Shown here in pieces: positions 22,398 to 33,842 of a stretch of DNA of 64,000 bases; the stretch's first letter is position 1, and each line of letters starts with the position of its first letter. A program made the translations under genes and the position numbers. Source of the stretch: Dolomedes plantarius (Eukaryota; Arthropoda; Arachnida; Araneae; Dolomedidae); contig OU015494.1 in assembly GCA_907164885.2 (NCBI GenBank), forward strand, positions 868,501 through 932,500, given 5' to 3'. The notes under the pieces were generated by a model that was given only the letters and a program-made list of their open reading frames with translations, was not told the DNA's origin and ran no database searches.

Positions 22398-22655
22398 TCA
22401 AACTGTGATGTGAAAACAAAATTCTGTCTCCCCCTTTGGTGGAAAGCAACGGATGGAAAATGAATCTTCAATAGGAGTTAAAGGCCAAATATGGCAATCT
22501 GCAATTTGTAGCGGTGGAGAGATATTTGTGTTGCGGGTGGATATTGTTTGCTGTAGTATATGTAGTGTTCTCAGGTTAGGCATGCCTTGAGTATAGACAA
22601 GATCTGCCTTAGCATGTTGACCTTTGAGGATGAACACACATTGGCAGAGGTACAT
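22398..22655 (-). pseudogene. Coding-like fragment, unrecognised
   Basis: An 85-codon frame with protein-like composition (TLHILQQTISTRNTNISPPL; HIWPLTPIEDSFSIRCFPPK; GETEFCFHITV) ending in TGA. It stands out from AT-rich surroundings. No convincing acceptor lies upstream and no neighbouring exon is seen. It could be a terminal exon, a retrocopy fragment or chance. I do not recognise the family. Confidence 0.3.
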
Positions 22656-23703
22656 TATTTTACGTATAAAGATAATCTTAGAGGGAACTAATTGTAAAGT
22701 TACATTCTTTTAGACATTAAAAAATTGTATTGCCACTCCAATAACGTGAAAATGATTTGAAATAAATTGATTGTATGAAAGTTCTAACTGGAGGAGAAAT
22801 GATTAGACTGACAATACATGAACTCACGATCTTCCTGAGTAACATGTTATTTAGCCATATATTTGTTTAAGCATATTCATGAAAGAAAGTTTATTCTTTG
22901 AATTTATTATGTATTGATGGACCCTTAATAATACATAGAAAAGCCTTTTTAGAAAAATGGGGTTTATTGGGAAATATACATTTATTAATGCATATACATG
23001 AGCTTGTTTTTGGAGAGTACTATATTTTTATAAATTTTATGATGCATTTTTCATGTGCACCTTTTCTTATAACAGCGGTCATATTTACAAATAAAATTTT
23101 ATGCAAGGCTAATATTTATTCCTAATATTCTGTGTGAGATACTGTGTATATAGATTGTATTATTTATAAAGGATGTTCTAGCTTTAATATGCTACACAAT
23201 GACTGCCAGTCAAGAGTAGTGTATAACCTTCTCATTCTCCTTTTTTTTTTTTTTCAATGACACTGATACTTTCATGAAAGTTCTTCTGAATTTTTGGGTT
23301 TGATGTAAGTGCCTTAAAATTTCAAGTAATTTGCATTGTCTTAAAAAGGGTTGTATAAAAGTATGAAGCATTTATTTCACAAACCATTATTACTAATATT
23401 TTTTGTGAAAAGTGCATTAAATGAAATTTAAATTGTTGCAGTATTTGAATTTTAAAATTTGTGATAAATTGTCTGTCATTTATATAATGTTTTATCTTTT
23501 TCTAATTCCATAATTTTGCCATTCTGTATTTTTTGATGATAGTTATTAGGGTTCAAGTACATTATTTAAACACACTTTATTTAATAAAAATTCCATATCT
23601 CGTCTTCTGTAAATGTATATGTAGATTTATGTTAATTGGAATAACATTTGTTGTAAGTTTACATGTATATAATTTATTTTTTGACATTTCTTATTGAGGT
23701 TTT

Positions 23704-24010
23704 GATGATCTGATTATGATTGATTTCAATTCAATTTAAGTATTAGGTATTAAATATTCCCCCCCCCCCCATTTAGCATGTTTTAAATTAGTTTTGAATC
23801 TTGTTAAATAGCACTGAAATGTGTAGCTTTCAACTTTTATAAATGCTTATTTAATTTTTTATGATCTGATTATGATTGATTTAAATTCAAAAACTAATTA
23901 GGTATGAGATATTTTGTCTCTCATTTAGTAAGTTTTAACTTTATTGACTGATTAGTTTTGAAACTTGTTCAATAGTGCTGAAATGTGTAGCTTTCAGCTT
24001 TTATAAATGC
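23704..24010. repeat. Diverged ~155-bp tandem duplication
   Basis: Two copies beginning ATGATCTGATTATGATTGAT (about 23705 and 23861) and ending with TGAAATGTGTAGCTTTCA and ACTTTTATAAATGCTT-like sequence. The copies differ by many substitutions and indels. The first contains a 12-C run. Confidence 0.85.
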
Positions 24011-24151
24011 TTGATCCATTCATCTAGTTTTAACATGTGCTTTATGTTAAAATAATAGATCAAAAGGCTGTGCCATATATGTTTGAGATCATTTCTTCAT
24101 TATTTAAAAATTGTTAATACTTTTATATCTACTTTCTATACATATTTTTTC

Positions 24152-24172
24152 TGTGTGTGTGTGTGTGTGTGT
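24152..24172. repeat. (TG)n microsatellite
   Basis: About ten TG units. Confidence 0.95.
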
Positions 24173-25570
24173 TTGTTTGAAGAGGTAGTTTACAAATTAT
24201 ATAATAATGTATGTTGTTATAGTGGTGCTATATATTTTAAAATCAGAGCTACTGCAATATTTTGAGTTCTATTATTCTGTTATTTTTTTCTGTGTTAACT
24301 TTTAAAATTTAATTATCTGTATGATCAGAATAATAAAGAATTCAATACAAAATTTATGTGTGATCCCCAAATTTAAAAATACAGATTAATGTGTTGTGAG
24401 ACTTCATGTAATAAAAACTATATATAGTTTATAAACTTTTCTTTATTTACACATGAATTGAATATGCTGAAGTAATAAAGATGAAAAATATTTTGTTGCT
24501 ACATGATTGTTATTTTATTAAGTTCACAAAACAATTAGTTCTTTCATGTTTTATTCATCACACTTAAGTTGATGAGCTGTAAAAAATGAACTGCAGTAAG
24601 TGTACTGTAAAATTTTCTCAGAGATATTCTTTTGACTCCGAAGTATTTCATTTATAGGAAACTGTTCCATGTAAACAGTTTAGTGTAATTCATAATGTAT
24701 ATCAGTGATATTAAAAATTTAAATCCTTGTGAAATTTTTAAATTTCGAATAATTATGTGGTCAGAATTCAATACTTGCCCAGAAAAATTCAAGTTTTGTT
24801 ATAAAAATATTTTTGTTTAGGGGCAGGGAAGTTGTAACTAGATTTAAGAATATTTTAAAATCTGTTTTTAGGCATCGGTCATTCCAGTTAAATACCTGAC
24901 TTACCTTTGTATCTTCCCAATAAAGTACAAATCATATGAATTTTTCATGAAAGAGAATTTTGATTCATAAAAGTAACTGGTTAGTCTGGCATTGAATCAA
25001 TAAGCAAAACTTTATAACCTACCCTTTTTGTTAATGACAAAATTTGCTACTGTGTTAATTCTTGATTAATTATGAATTGACCTATCTGTTGATTCAGTCT
25101 GTTTATTATTGCATTGATTTCATCAATGACATTTAAATAATGGCTGGACGAATTGTATGTTATATGAGCAGAAAGACACAAAAATTTATTAGATGGGTAG
25201 ATAATATTAAAAATATTTCACTTGCATTTTTTCTTATATTCATATCTTAAATGATGAATGCATAAAGCAGGAGCCGAAAGGAAAAAAAATTGCAACAAAT
25301 ATTTAATTTATTATAACTTGTTCCTTGGAATTTTTTACTTTATCATTTATGAAAATTTGTGTGTTCAGATAGAACAAAATGTCTTGAAACACACACTTGT
25401 TAAAAGGGGGGGGGGAGGTTAAGCTAAAGTGAGTATTTGCAGCAGGATTTAACCTTTAACCGTAATATAAGATTTAATCTTCATTATGGATCCCTGATCA
25501 TGACTTGATGAGTAGGAAGGAGGAGGTGGAGCAACGAAAAGCAGTCATCCTTGTGACTGACAAATTTCAC

Positions 25571-25978
25571 TCAATTCTCAGGCAAAAGATCCAGGCGTCC
25601 TCCAATTATCAGTCCAGCATTTGTGTGAGCTGAGCACAGCTTTTGTTGAAATACTTCTTCAGGTATTTTTAAACTTGATTTGTTTTGCTTAGAGAAGATA
25701 CCCTTTTGTATGGTTTCTGTTCTGTTTGCATAGTGGGTTACAGATAGTCTGAAGTCAATGTATATCATGCTGAATAACTTAATTCAAAAACATGCTTTAC
25801 ACTTTCTATATTGACATATTTTTAATATTTTTGATATGATATTAAATGTGTCAAACAGTCCTCCAAGTCTCCAATCGGTTTTATTTCTACATGTAAGACT
25901 GGGTGTTCCAAATGAATAACCAAACAACAATGATATCAGAGTAGCATTCCCAAATATCCAAGGTCCAGAATCATCCAT
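25571..25978 (-). pseudogene. Coding-like relic, unrecognised (possible membrane protein end)
   Basis: Two blocks in the same frame, 25978-25784 and 25768-25571, split by one TGA. The first begins MDDSGPWIFGNATLISLLFG, hydrophobic enough for a membrane segment, then LTCRNKTDWRLGGLFDTFNI. The second ends VFQQKLCSAHTNAGLIIGGR and LDLLPEN. Composition is protein-like over ~135 codons. A pyrimidine-rich stretch and AG lie upstream on the minus strand. I cannot assign a family; it may be a terminal exon or a pseudogene. Confidence 0.35.
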
Positions 25979-26249
25979 TTCTTTTCTTCTTTAGTTTTAT
26001 ATCCATAAATGAAATTTATAATTTTCAGTGTTTTAATAATTTTAAAATCATACTCTTTTTAATTTTTATTTAAAATTTTGTTAGTTTTTATCTAAATGAA
26101 ATACAAATACTTATTATTACTTAGGTATGTAGTTTTAGTCACATAAGACTTGGCAAAAAGCAAATGTAGATGGTAAAGATACTTTTTTTTTTGTTATTAT
26201 GCAAAGTAAATACATACCCAAAATTGACAGTTCGTTGATTTTTGAAATA

Positions 26250-27011
26250 CAGGTAGCCCTCCTACAGCATGGCATCTTACAACACGGTTTCGCTATAACA
26301 CGATTTAAAAAATTGCGAAAACCTTTGTACAACACTAACTTCTACAGCACTAGATATCATGATTTTTGTTTAACACATTTAAAAACTAAATTACCTTAAA
26401 ATAATGACGGGATGGAACAATAAACTATGGTGGCTTTACATGAAAATGTATAAACAAATTATAATTTATTCATTTATAACTCTATAAAAATGTAAGAAGG
26501 CCTAAGCTTAGCTGAAAATCTTGAAACATTTTTCTTGAATGGAGACCCTTCTGCTGAAAGAAGCTGAAAATTCAAAAGGGAGCTGCAAAATTGTCGATCT
26601 CCCTACTGTGAAATCTACAATGACCTTGTAAGAACCAGCAAACAAACCAAAATTTCAGATCTTTTAAAGAGGATAGAAGGTGCAAAAAATCTAAATGAAG
26701 AAAAAGGTTCTGAAAGTGAAGGTGATATCGTTCAATCGAAAACATGTTCTCGTTTGATTGTACTTAGCAGTGATGAGGAAGAAATTTATTAAATTAATGT
26801 CACATTAAATGAAAATAATATTTTTTGTGTCATTTCGTTTTGTGTTATACATGCATTTACATTTTTAATAAAAATTAAGTTGCTTATATGGAATTTAAAA
26901 AAAAATTGTCTTTAATAAGTTTTGTACTGTCTCTGGGTCTCATATAACACGGTTTCACACAACACGGCATTTTCTAGGAACCTATCTACCGTGTTATAGG
27001 AGGGTCACCTG
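26250..27011 (+). mobile_element. Tigger/pogo-like transposon, internally deleted
   Basis: Terminal inverted repeats CAGGTAGCCCTCCTACAGCA and (right, reverse complement) CAGGTGACCCTCCTATAACA, with TA on both sides (26248-26249, 27012-27013). Subterminal repeats of AACACGG occur at both ends. The centre encodes a transposase tail on the + strand (about 26580-26790): RELQNCRSPYCEIYN, LLKRIEGAKNLNEEKGSE and an acidic end VLSSDEEEIY. The catalytic part is gone. Confidence 0.82.
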
Positions 27012-27013
27012 TA

Positions 27014-28060
27014 GTTTATCAAAATTTGCTTATTTCATTTTTCTATTCTTTTGTAACATTTTCGCCTTTAAAAAAAAATTATTATTTGGTGCTGAGCTCT
27101 GTGTTCGTCCATATAGAGAATCTGCATCCCATGTTTCTCTTGCGAAATAAATCGGAAAAGGTTTACTCTTTTTCCTAATTCAAAATTGTCCTCGGTGTTT
27201 CCGAAATATTGCACATTTGATTCTAAACGTTGACCTTTTCTAAAAATGCAAATTGTGCAATAGTTTGAATCGAATTCACAAAAGAAAAATTTCGCTAACG
27301 TGAAAGTCTATAAATATCATGTGCTGAGAACATATGTTCAACACATGAATTTTTTTCTATATCGACTTCGATTTTAAGATTTGTTGGACTTTGTCCGAAG
27401 GCGTGAAACTCGTAGATGAATAATAAAAATAAGTTCTACCTTTGGTTTGTAGCAAAGGTTCTTGGTAGAGGGATCTCTTGTAACACTGAATTCACGCAGA
27501 TGAAAAATAACTCATCTTGTGGGCATAAGAAAAAACTTTATTAAACAAAAAAAGTAACAGTAGTGACAATTAAGTAAACAGATAAAAGCATTCGTTGAAT
27601 GCAGGCGACACGTTGGTCGCGTACAGATAAAAAGTGGTAAGCACTCGCTAACGGTCTCTAAGAGAGAAAAAAAGTAATTTTTTTTTTTTTTTTTTTTTTT
27701 TTCAGCATTCATCGTTGCGCAGTAGCGCTACCTAGTGTGTCGGGATCGGAAGTTTCTGAGCAAAAAAACTGTTTTCATTGTCCTTTCCCAACAAGATTTT
27801 TTTTAAAAAAGTCCTCCGTAATAGAGTAAGTATTCGCATAACTTTTTAATTCTTTAAAATAAACGCAGATAATATTTTAAAATTTGAATTTTTGGGAAAA
27901 AGTGTTGTATGTTGAGTTTTCAATTTCAACACGTAATTTCCGTTGGTCAAATGAAAATGGCCTCTATTTAAAAACCCAAAAAGCACGAAATCCAAGTGGA
28001 CAATCATTGGAAAAATGATCTCCATAGGTTAACTCGGAGCTAAGCGAGTCCAGCACCCTG
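27014..28060. other. Unassigned sequence with a 25-base poly-T
   Basis: No gene seen. A poly-T run lies at 27678-27702. The sequence between 27400 and 27770 is of mixed composition and could be old retroelement sequence, but no ends were found. Confidence 0.4.
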
Positions 28061-28431
28061 TGAGGTTCCGTTATAGTAGGGGAGCATATGTCGAAAAAAT
28101 GAGCTCCGTGGCGGTATTAATGATGGGAACATGGGTCGATATTTTTTTCATCAGAAACTACCTGTAGATGAATAATTTCCATGGTGTCACTCTTTGGTGT
28201 GTAGCGTATAGTAGTAATGACGTCATCAAGATGGCCGCCATGGAATTAAAAAAATCAACTTTATTTCGGTTATTTATTGGCCGATTTTCTTTTGTAATAC
28301 CTCATATTGAAGATAAATAAAATGTCTAGATGACAGATGCAGAATCAAGGGCGACGGAGTCATCACAGAGCACAAAAGGGAGAGAGCGCATCCTGTGAAG
28401 AAGATGGTTGGCTCGCGGTTGGGACCTGTGT
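28061..28431. repeat. Left terminal inverted repeat
   Basis: Reads GGTTCCGTTATAGTAGGGGA at the outer end and GGCTCGCGGTTGGGACCTGT at the inner end. It holds TGACGTCA (28218-28225) followed by AAGATGGCCGCCATGG, which resemble a CRE/ATF site and a YY1 site and could form a promoter. Confidence 0.8.
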
Positions 28432-28438
28432 GTGATTC

Positions 28439-28948
28439 TTAGAAAAGAGAGGAAGAGCCCCCCAAAATGTGCGAATAAGAATGTGCTGCAATAAATGTGC
28501 CAATAGCACGTAATAAGGCCATACATATGTGTAACTCTCCAGGTCGTAGCACAAAGCGATTGCGAAGATTCTGTTGAGCCATGATAAGTTGCTGCACAGG
28601 ACGGTAAAGACCCAAATCTAATGGAACAACACATTTTGAATCTACTCCACACACATATATAGTCAATTTTTCAAAGTACGTCTAGAAAGTCAATTGTATG
28701 GAACGATCTGTTGGAGTAGCTGGTGTGATTGGTAGAGCACATATGTGAGTGATTGGTTTTTGGTCTTTTAACAGCTTTGCATTAAAGACAGTCCAAGTTG
28801 GATCAGATGGTGGATTATAACTACTTTCATGATTAGAACTTGAAGGTCGATGTCCGGAACTATCGGATATTTCTTCTGTATCACGTATTATTTTGTTTTT
28901 GCACAGACACCACGCTAAATCTTCTACATTATGTAGTTTTAAACGCTG

Positions 28949-28950
<2 letters not shown>
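28439..28950 (-). pseudogene. Unclassified transposon protein, C-terminal part
   Basis: Beyond the TA repeat the reading continues in another frame with NVEDLAWCLCKNKIIRDTEE, WTVFNAKLLKDQKPITHICA, LPITPATPTDRSIQLT, a stop or shift, and then VPLDLGLYRPVQQLIMAQQN and RPGELHICMALLRAIGTFIA. The D-x-x-LY...H-I-x-M pattern recurs in large uncharacterised proteins of invertebrate genomes that I remember as repetitive. This is recognition by pattern only. Confidence 0.55.
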
Positions 28951-29004
<54 letters not shown>

Positions 29005-29397
29005 TTTCTTAAAAGCAAAACTGTTAGGCTTTAAGAGTTTTGGCCCATTGTAGTGAATAAAGTCTGTCATGTATCTGGGTCGTTTCTGTAGCGAACGATT
29101 GGGTACCTGTGTTTCAGCATCAGACAGGGTTATAGATTGCAATTCACCTTCGTTATATTCTTGATAAGAAGTCATCACAGTTGTGTGAAGGGTTCCTCGT
29201 CCATCAGGCGTGTCTCCAAGGAAGTCTAAATTATCTGCTGTACAAAAGATAAATCTCCCTTTCACAATATCGGGTGGGACATACAATCCGTCATTGTCTT
29301 CCATATGGTTCAGAACTTCATTGGCTATAGCAGTCTCAAGGCAGAAAACTTTATTATAATCAATCGAGTAACCCGAACCATGCATGAGATGAACCAA
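28939..29397 (-). pseudogene. Unclassified transposon protein, central part
   Basis: Reads HLMHGSGYSIDYNKVFCLET, AIANEVLNHMEDNDGLYVPP, IVKGRFIFCTADNLDFLGDT and PDGRGTLHTTVMTSYQE. ADNLDF...DT.DG..T.H looks like a conserved Asp-rich core that could be catalytic. The frame runs into a (TA)n tract at its end. There is no ATG at the frame's natural start, and the frame is broken on both sides. Confidence 0.55.
28953..29000. repeat. (TA)n microsatellite inside the transposon gene
   Basis: About 24 TA units that interrupt the reading frame; coding similarity resumes on the other side in a different frame. Confidence 0.95.
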
Positions 29398-29416
29398 TAA
29401 TTTTCTGAGAGTTTTA

Positions 29417-30096
29417 CTATGTATCGTTAGGCCAACAGCAACTTGTAGAGGAAGGTCCCGTGAGTGTGTGTTTAACTAATGCCGTGCTACTATAAACGGT
29501 TTGTCTTTCAGTTTGGCACTCATACATAAGAGTTTGTGATAATGCAGCACCCCTTTGATTCAAATGTTTGTTATAAATCTGCAAACTTTCCCTTTTTTTT
29601 TGTTCCCTCCAATATACCATTTGAAAAAGTATAGAACTTCTTTCGGTATGATATTTATGATTTTTTTCTTCGTTATAGAACTTGTAAACTTCCATTTCTC
29701 CTCTGTCAGTATGGTTTTACGTAATAATTTAGCTGCTTGATACAGAACTTCCATACTCGCATTCATATCAGAATTGGATTCCACCCGCGACAACAAAACA
29801 TCATTGACAAATTTCAAAGAAATACGCTGTGATTGATTTTTGGAGATAGGGTCGTTAAATACTACATTCATGTAAAATAATTCATGCTCAATAAGTATTT
29901 TAAGAGATTTTCTTGACAACATGTCTTGCCGTTTAACACCATTCCAGTGACAGATATCTCTATAGTGTCTCTCAGGATCTGCCATCGTGACAACATTACC
30001 TTCCAAAAAAGAATCTAGCAAACGATCTATGGATTCTACTTGACTAATACATTCTGGCAAGTTAGGTGTTGTTTCAACTTCATCAGTACTTCGCAA
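29417..30096 (-). pseudogene. Unclassified transposon protein, middle part
   Basis: Two overlapping frames. The first reads STDEVETTPNLPECISQVES, YRDICHWNGVKRQDMLSRKS and LEILYQAAKLLRK-like helices. The second continues YWREQKKRESLQIYNKHLNQ, RGAALSQTLMYECQTERQ. A single-base shift in a poly-T/A stretch near 29600 joins them. No known domain recognised. Confidence 0.5.
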
Positions 30097-30099
30097 TGA

Positions 30100-30713
30100 C
30101 GTTTTTTGTGCAACATTCTTTGTGGTATGCTACACCATATGCATGTACATCTTCTGGATTAATGAATCCACTCAGTTTTAACTTCCAATTGCTATTTTCA
30201 CTTCGCTAGACAGCATCAGATCCTCTGACCTACCTTTTTGATGGAAGCGGTATATAATGGATGTCTCCTAGCTTCAAGTCTATCGAAAAAGAAGCAGGCA
30301 TTTTTATGTAGTTTCGTGCCAAGATTTTGGCCTCTTGTACACGGGTGGACCTTATTGCACACCGAGCCTGGGGAAGCTATTTCAATTTCCGCTTGTTGCT
30401 TTTTATACCTGGCCTGTAGTCTATCAATGATACCTTTGTGCGTGCATTTCTTGTGACAAGTTAAATGCCACCGGGCATTTAGCTGGGTTATTCCTTCCAC
30501 TGTAAATTTTCGAGCGTATTCTTCGAGGTGCTGATAATCACTGTCTTTACACTTGTTTCGAACTCTCACTGCATCAAACAGTTTGTGCTGAGTACTTGAG
30601 GTTTTAACCAAATCCTCATTCAATAGATGTTGGCACAATATACACAATTCAAAGTCTATGTCCTTCACTCGCTTTCGCTTAGACGGTCGGTCGAATTTAA
30701 TTACACCATCCAT
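30100..30713 (-). pseudogene. Unclassified transposon protein, N-terminal zinc region
   Basis: ATG at 30713 (MDGVIKFDRPSKRKRVKDID). A basic stretch RPSKRKRVK near the start could be a nuclear signal. Cys/His pairs CILCQ (residues ~24-28) and WHLTCHKKC (~82-90) suggest one zinc-binding domain. In another frame downstream, INPEDVHAYGVAYHKECCTK gives a second HxxxCC motif. The first frame stops near 30216, so the copy is broken. The double zinc start, the Asp-rich core and the LY/H segment look like one family. Confidence 0.6.
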
Positions 30714-31080
30714 ATTTTAAGTTAAAATTTACCACTTGAAACCAAAAAAAAAAAAAAATATAGGCAATCTTGAACCGAACACAAGTTGTACTGTCTTTCG
30801 TTCAACAACAATTGTTGTAAATGCACTTATGTATTATGTGTAGATCACAATTCATGCATTTATAACTCATGCTTTTATAACTTTATATTGGTGAAATTTT
30901 TATATTTTTTTCTTATTTTTGTATATCTCACCTGCCATTTTGTGAAGTGTATAAATCATTAACTTGTCCTTTTTGCAAACAAAATCATCATGTAATTTTG
31001 CTATACTGTGCAACATTTTTGAATAACATGCTGTTGCATATTTCTATGATTCGTTAAGTTTTTTTTTTAATGCTCTAGGG

Positions 31081-31411
31081 CAGGGGTGGGCAGACTTTTC
31101 CAAGGTACGGGCTACTTCTAATTTTGTCAAGGTGTTGCGGTCCACCCAGTGACGTAGGTGTGGTGAGCTAAAAAAAAAGGTCTACAATATTTATTATAAC
31201 TTAATAATAAATGCGGAATATGTACTTACCTACATAACTAAAAGAAAAAAAAAAACTTACTCTTTTAAAACCGCGTTTAAAGCAAATCGCTTCGGTGTTC
31301 CAAAAATATGTTTCTTTTAGTATGCGCGTCTTAGGTCTTAGTAAAGGCGGTCACCCCAAAATGTCTTGGTGGTCCACCGGTCGGTCGTGATCGACTAAAT
31401 GCCCACCCCTG
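31081..31411. mobile_element. hAT MITE
   Basis: Ends CAGGGGTGGGCAGACTTT and (reverse complement) CAGGGGTGGGCATTTAGTCG. Flanking 8-mers CTCTAGGG and TTCTAGCG agree at six of eight positions. 331 bp, no coding sequence. Inserted in the 5' part of the unclassified transposon. Confidence 0.8.
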
Positions 31412-31878
31412 TTCTAGCGTATGTACTCATCTTAACATGTGTATCCCAATGTAATTTTTGCACTTGTTTTTTTAAGTTTGTAAGCACATTTCCTTTTTAC
31501 TTTTTGTGCTAGGCATGGTACAGTGTTATACACTGTTTTGAGGGTTATGTTTTTCATGCAGACGTGTCTTGTAACCTTCCTTATATAGTAATGACACTTA
31601 TTTTACTATGCAACCATGCTCTTTGTCACAAGGTTGACTCTTATAGTGCATTCATTTATGTATGACACCAATTTAAGTTGTTTTGTAATTATTTTGTTAC
31701 AATTTTTCCATGTGTTTTGAATGCACTTTCTATGTATAATTTACAGGGGTGTTTTTTTTCAATGGCTGGCCAGCCGACATGAAGTGTTTTGTCTTTATGT
31801 ATAATGTTAATTTAATTACAAGCACAAAAGTTTTTTATCCTTCATGGAGGGTCTCCAATGTAACTTTCACCTAGCATA

Positions 31879-32237
31879 ACACAGGTTCCAACCGCGAGCC
31901 AACCATCTTCAGAGGACGCGCTTTCTCCCTTTTGTGCTCTATGACGACTCCGTCTCCCCTGATTCTGCATCTGTCATCTAGACATTTTATTTATCTTCAA
32001 TATGAGGTATTACAAAAGAAAATCAGCCGATAAATAACCGAAATAAAGTGGATTTTTTTAATTCCATGGCGGCCATCTTGATGACGTCATTACTGCTATA
32101 CGCCACACACCAAAGAGTGACACCATGGAAATTAGTCATCTACAGGTAGTTTCTGATGAAAAAAATATCCACCCATGTTCCCATCATTAATACCGCCACG
32201 GGACTACATATGCTCCCATACTATTAAGGACCTCTCA
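31879..32237. repeat. Right terminal inverted repeat
   Basis: Inverted copy of 28061-28431. TGACGTCA is at 32082-32089 with the adjacent GGCGGCCATCTT. Since the coding strand is minus, this copy lies upstream of the gene. Confidence 0.8.
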
Positions 32238-32382
32238 ATAAATTGTCTTCCCAGACAGACGCCCAAGCAACGCCCGTGTAGAACGATAACTTTGAAATAG
32301 CCGACATCCTGGCTCCATCGACGAAACCAATCAGGGGAAGAACCGTGACGTCACATCGGACGTCCGACCAATCGAAGGCTAA
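32238..32382 (+). repeat. Left part of a possible LTR, split by Harbinger
   Basis: GC-richer sequence that reads through into 45468-45978 once the Harbinger element is removed (GAAGGCTAA to GTCTCGCC). The combined stretch of about 650 bp ends with AATAAA and GAGTCCAACATATTACA, like the 3' end of a Gypsy LTR. The 5' end is not defined. Confidence 0.4.
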
Positions 32383-32438
32383 GGCTATGTACACATGAGA
32401 GCGTTGCAACGCGTGTTAGAAAAACCTAATGTGTACAC

Positions 32439-32707
32439 CAGGGGTGTCAAACTCAAAGGCTACCTTGGGCCAAACAAACAAGGTTTAACTATAGGTGGGC
32501 CGCAAAAAAAATCAATATTAATAGAAACGTAGGTTTATTTACCTAATTACAGTATATTCAACATAAATTTATGCAGTTTGTTTAATAATAGCAAAAAAGA
32601 GTATCATTAAAAAAACATTTAGCGAATTCTTCCTATCTTATAATTCTGCGTCGCTTATTTTATTATATAATTTTGTGTGCCAATATATTGAGAGATTCAC
32701 ACACCTG
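32439..32707. mobile_element. hAT MITE with perfect TSD
   Basis: Begins CAGGGGTGTCAAACTCAAAG and ends ACACACCTG, with a perfect 8-bp duplication GTGTACAC on each side (32431-32438, 32708-32715). 269 bp, non-coding. It lies 56 bp inside the left Harbinger end. Confidence 0.88.
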
Positions 32708-32954
32708 GTGTACACTATAGTAGCGTTAACGCCACGTTGACCGCCAGTATAGCTATGGAAGTTGAAGGGGCAGCAAGTGAATGGATTTTGTACCGTAGCA
32801 CAGTGATTCGCCTAATACAAGCTAGGTGGGCAAAAACATTTTATTCTACGATTTGATTGCTCTGGTTATGATAAATAATATTTTGTTTTATTAAATAATT
32901 ACGCATTTTTTGATAATTTAGAAGCTTGGAGATTATTTATAATAAAAAACTTAA

Positions 32955-33633
32955 GGGGGTCCAGGGCACATTTAAAAAAAATTATTTATTGAGTTAAAAT
33001 TTTGAATTTTTTGTCATGGTTAGCCAAATAATTTGTAAACAAAATCAAATCATAAAATTTCTCAAAGTTTTTTAAAAATTAAAAAAGGGGGGTTAATTTA
33101 AAATCATTATAACTCGAAATATTATTTGTCGAATTTCAATTTTTTTTTCATTTAATTAAACAGAAATATATGAGTTTTAATCTTGATTCAGCATAATTTA
33201 AAATATTAATTTTAAAAAAATTAAAAATATTTAGAGTAAAAATTAAAAAGAAATATTATGTAACTGATTTTTAAAAAATCATATTTTAAAAAGTATTTTT
33301 TCATATTTTTTCAAATTTTCAGAATCAAATTAAAGTAAAATAATTGAAACAGACATGTTCAAGTTTGAACCATTTATCTTTAACGGTTCCTGACTTATAA
33401 CAATTTAAAGACGAGAAATGGGGAAAACCCCATCATGCAGCAAAACGCATTTAAAGGTTTAAACAGAGATTGGCTGCTATTAGAATGTTGCAAAACAAAA
33501 AAATAATATCTTCTGTTCTAATTAAGATAGAAACATGATTTAAGCATCATTTTAAGCGTAAAAGAACAGAAAATTTTTTAATGCAATAAAATTTTTTTTC
33601 GAAAATTTGAAGAATTTTGTGTCCTGGACCCCC
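32955..33633. mobile_element. MITE with TTAA target site
   Basis: Ends GGGGGTCCAGGGCACA and (reverse complement) GGGGGTCCAGGACACA, flanked by TTAA (32951-32954, 33634-33637). 679 bp, non-coding, very AT-rich. A TTAA duplication fits piggyBac or Kolobok; the family is not resolved. Confidence 0.82.
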
Positions 33634-33842
33634 TTAAGTACGGAATTAAAAATGTATTTAAAAAAAAATCGCTATTGTTAGAAAATTATGTACGTAAATT
33701 AACGCAACATAAATTATACAATAAAATTTACTCATACTACTTATAATTTAGATTATAGAAATAAACAACAGAAAATTTAATTAGCAAATAATACTGAAGA
33801 CTAATAATTATCATCATATGATTCATTATCTATCTCACAATC

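Larger units (their letters stand above)
21445..26247. other. Intergenic sequence
   Basis: Mostly AT-rich with no supported gene. It holds two coding-like relics (22398-22655, 25571-25978), a diverged duplication (23704-24010), and poly-C (about 23760) and poly-G (about 25407) runs, described separately. Confidence 0.5.
28061..32237 (-). mobile_element. DNA transposon with ~360-bp inverted repeats, unclassified family
   Basis: The left 371 bases (28061-28431) and the right 359 bases (31879-32237) are inverted copies with about 90% or more identity: for example ATGATGGGAACATGGG and AGATGGTTGGCTCGCGGTTG occur in both. Between them on the minus strand are pieces of one protein starting at 30713 and ending within the left repeat. 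No clear target-site duplication was found, so the exact ends are uncertain. It carries a nested hAT MITE (31081-31411) and a (TA)n tract inside the coding region. Confidence 0.8.
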
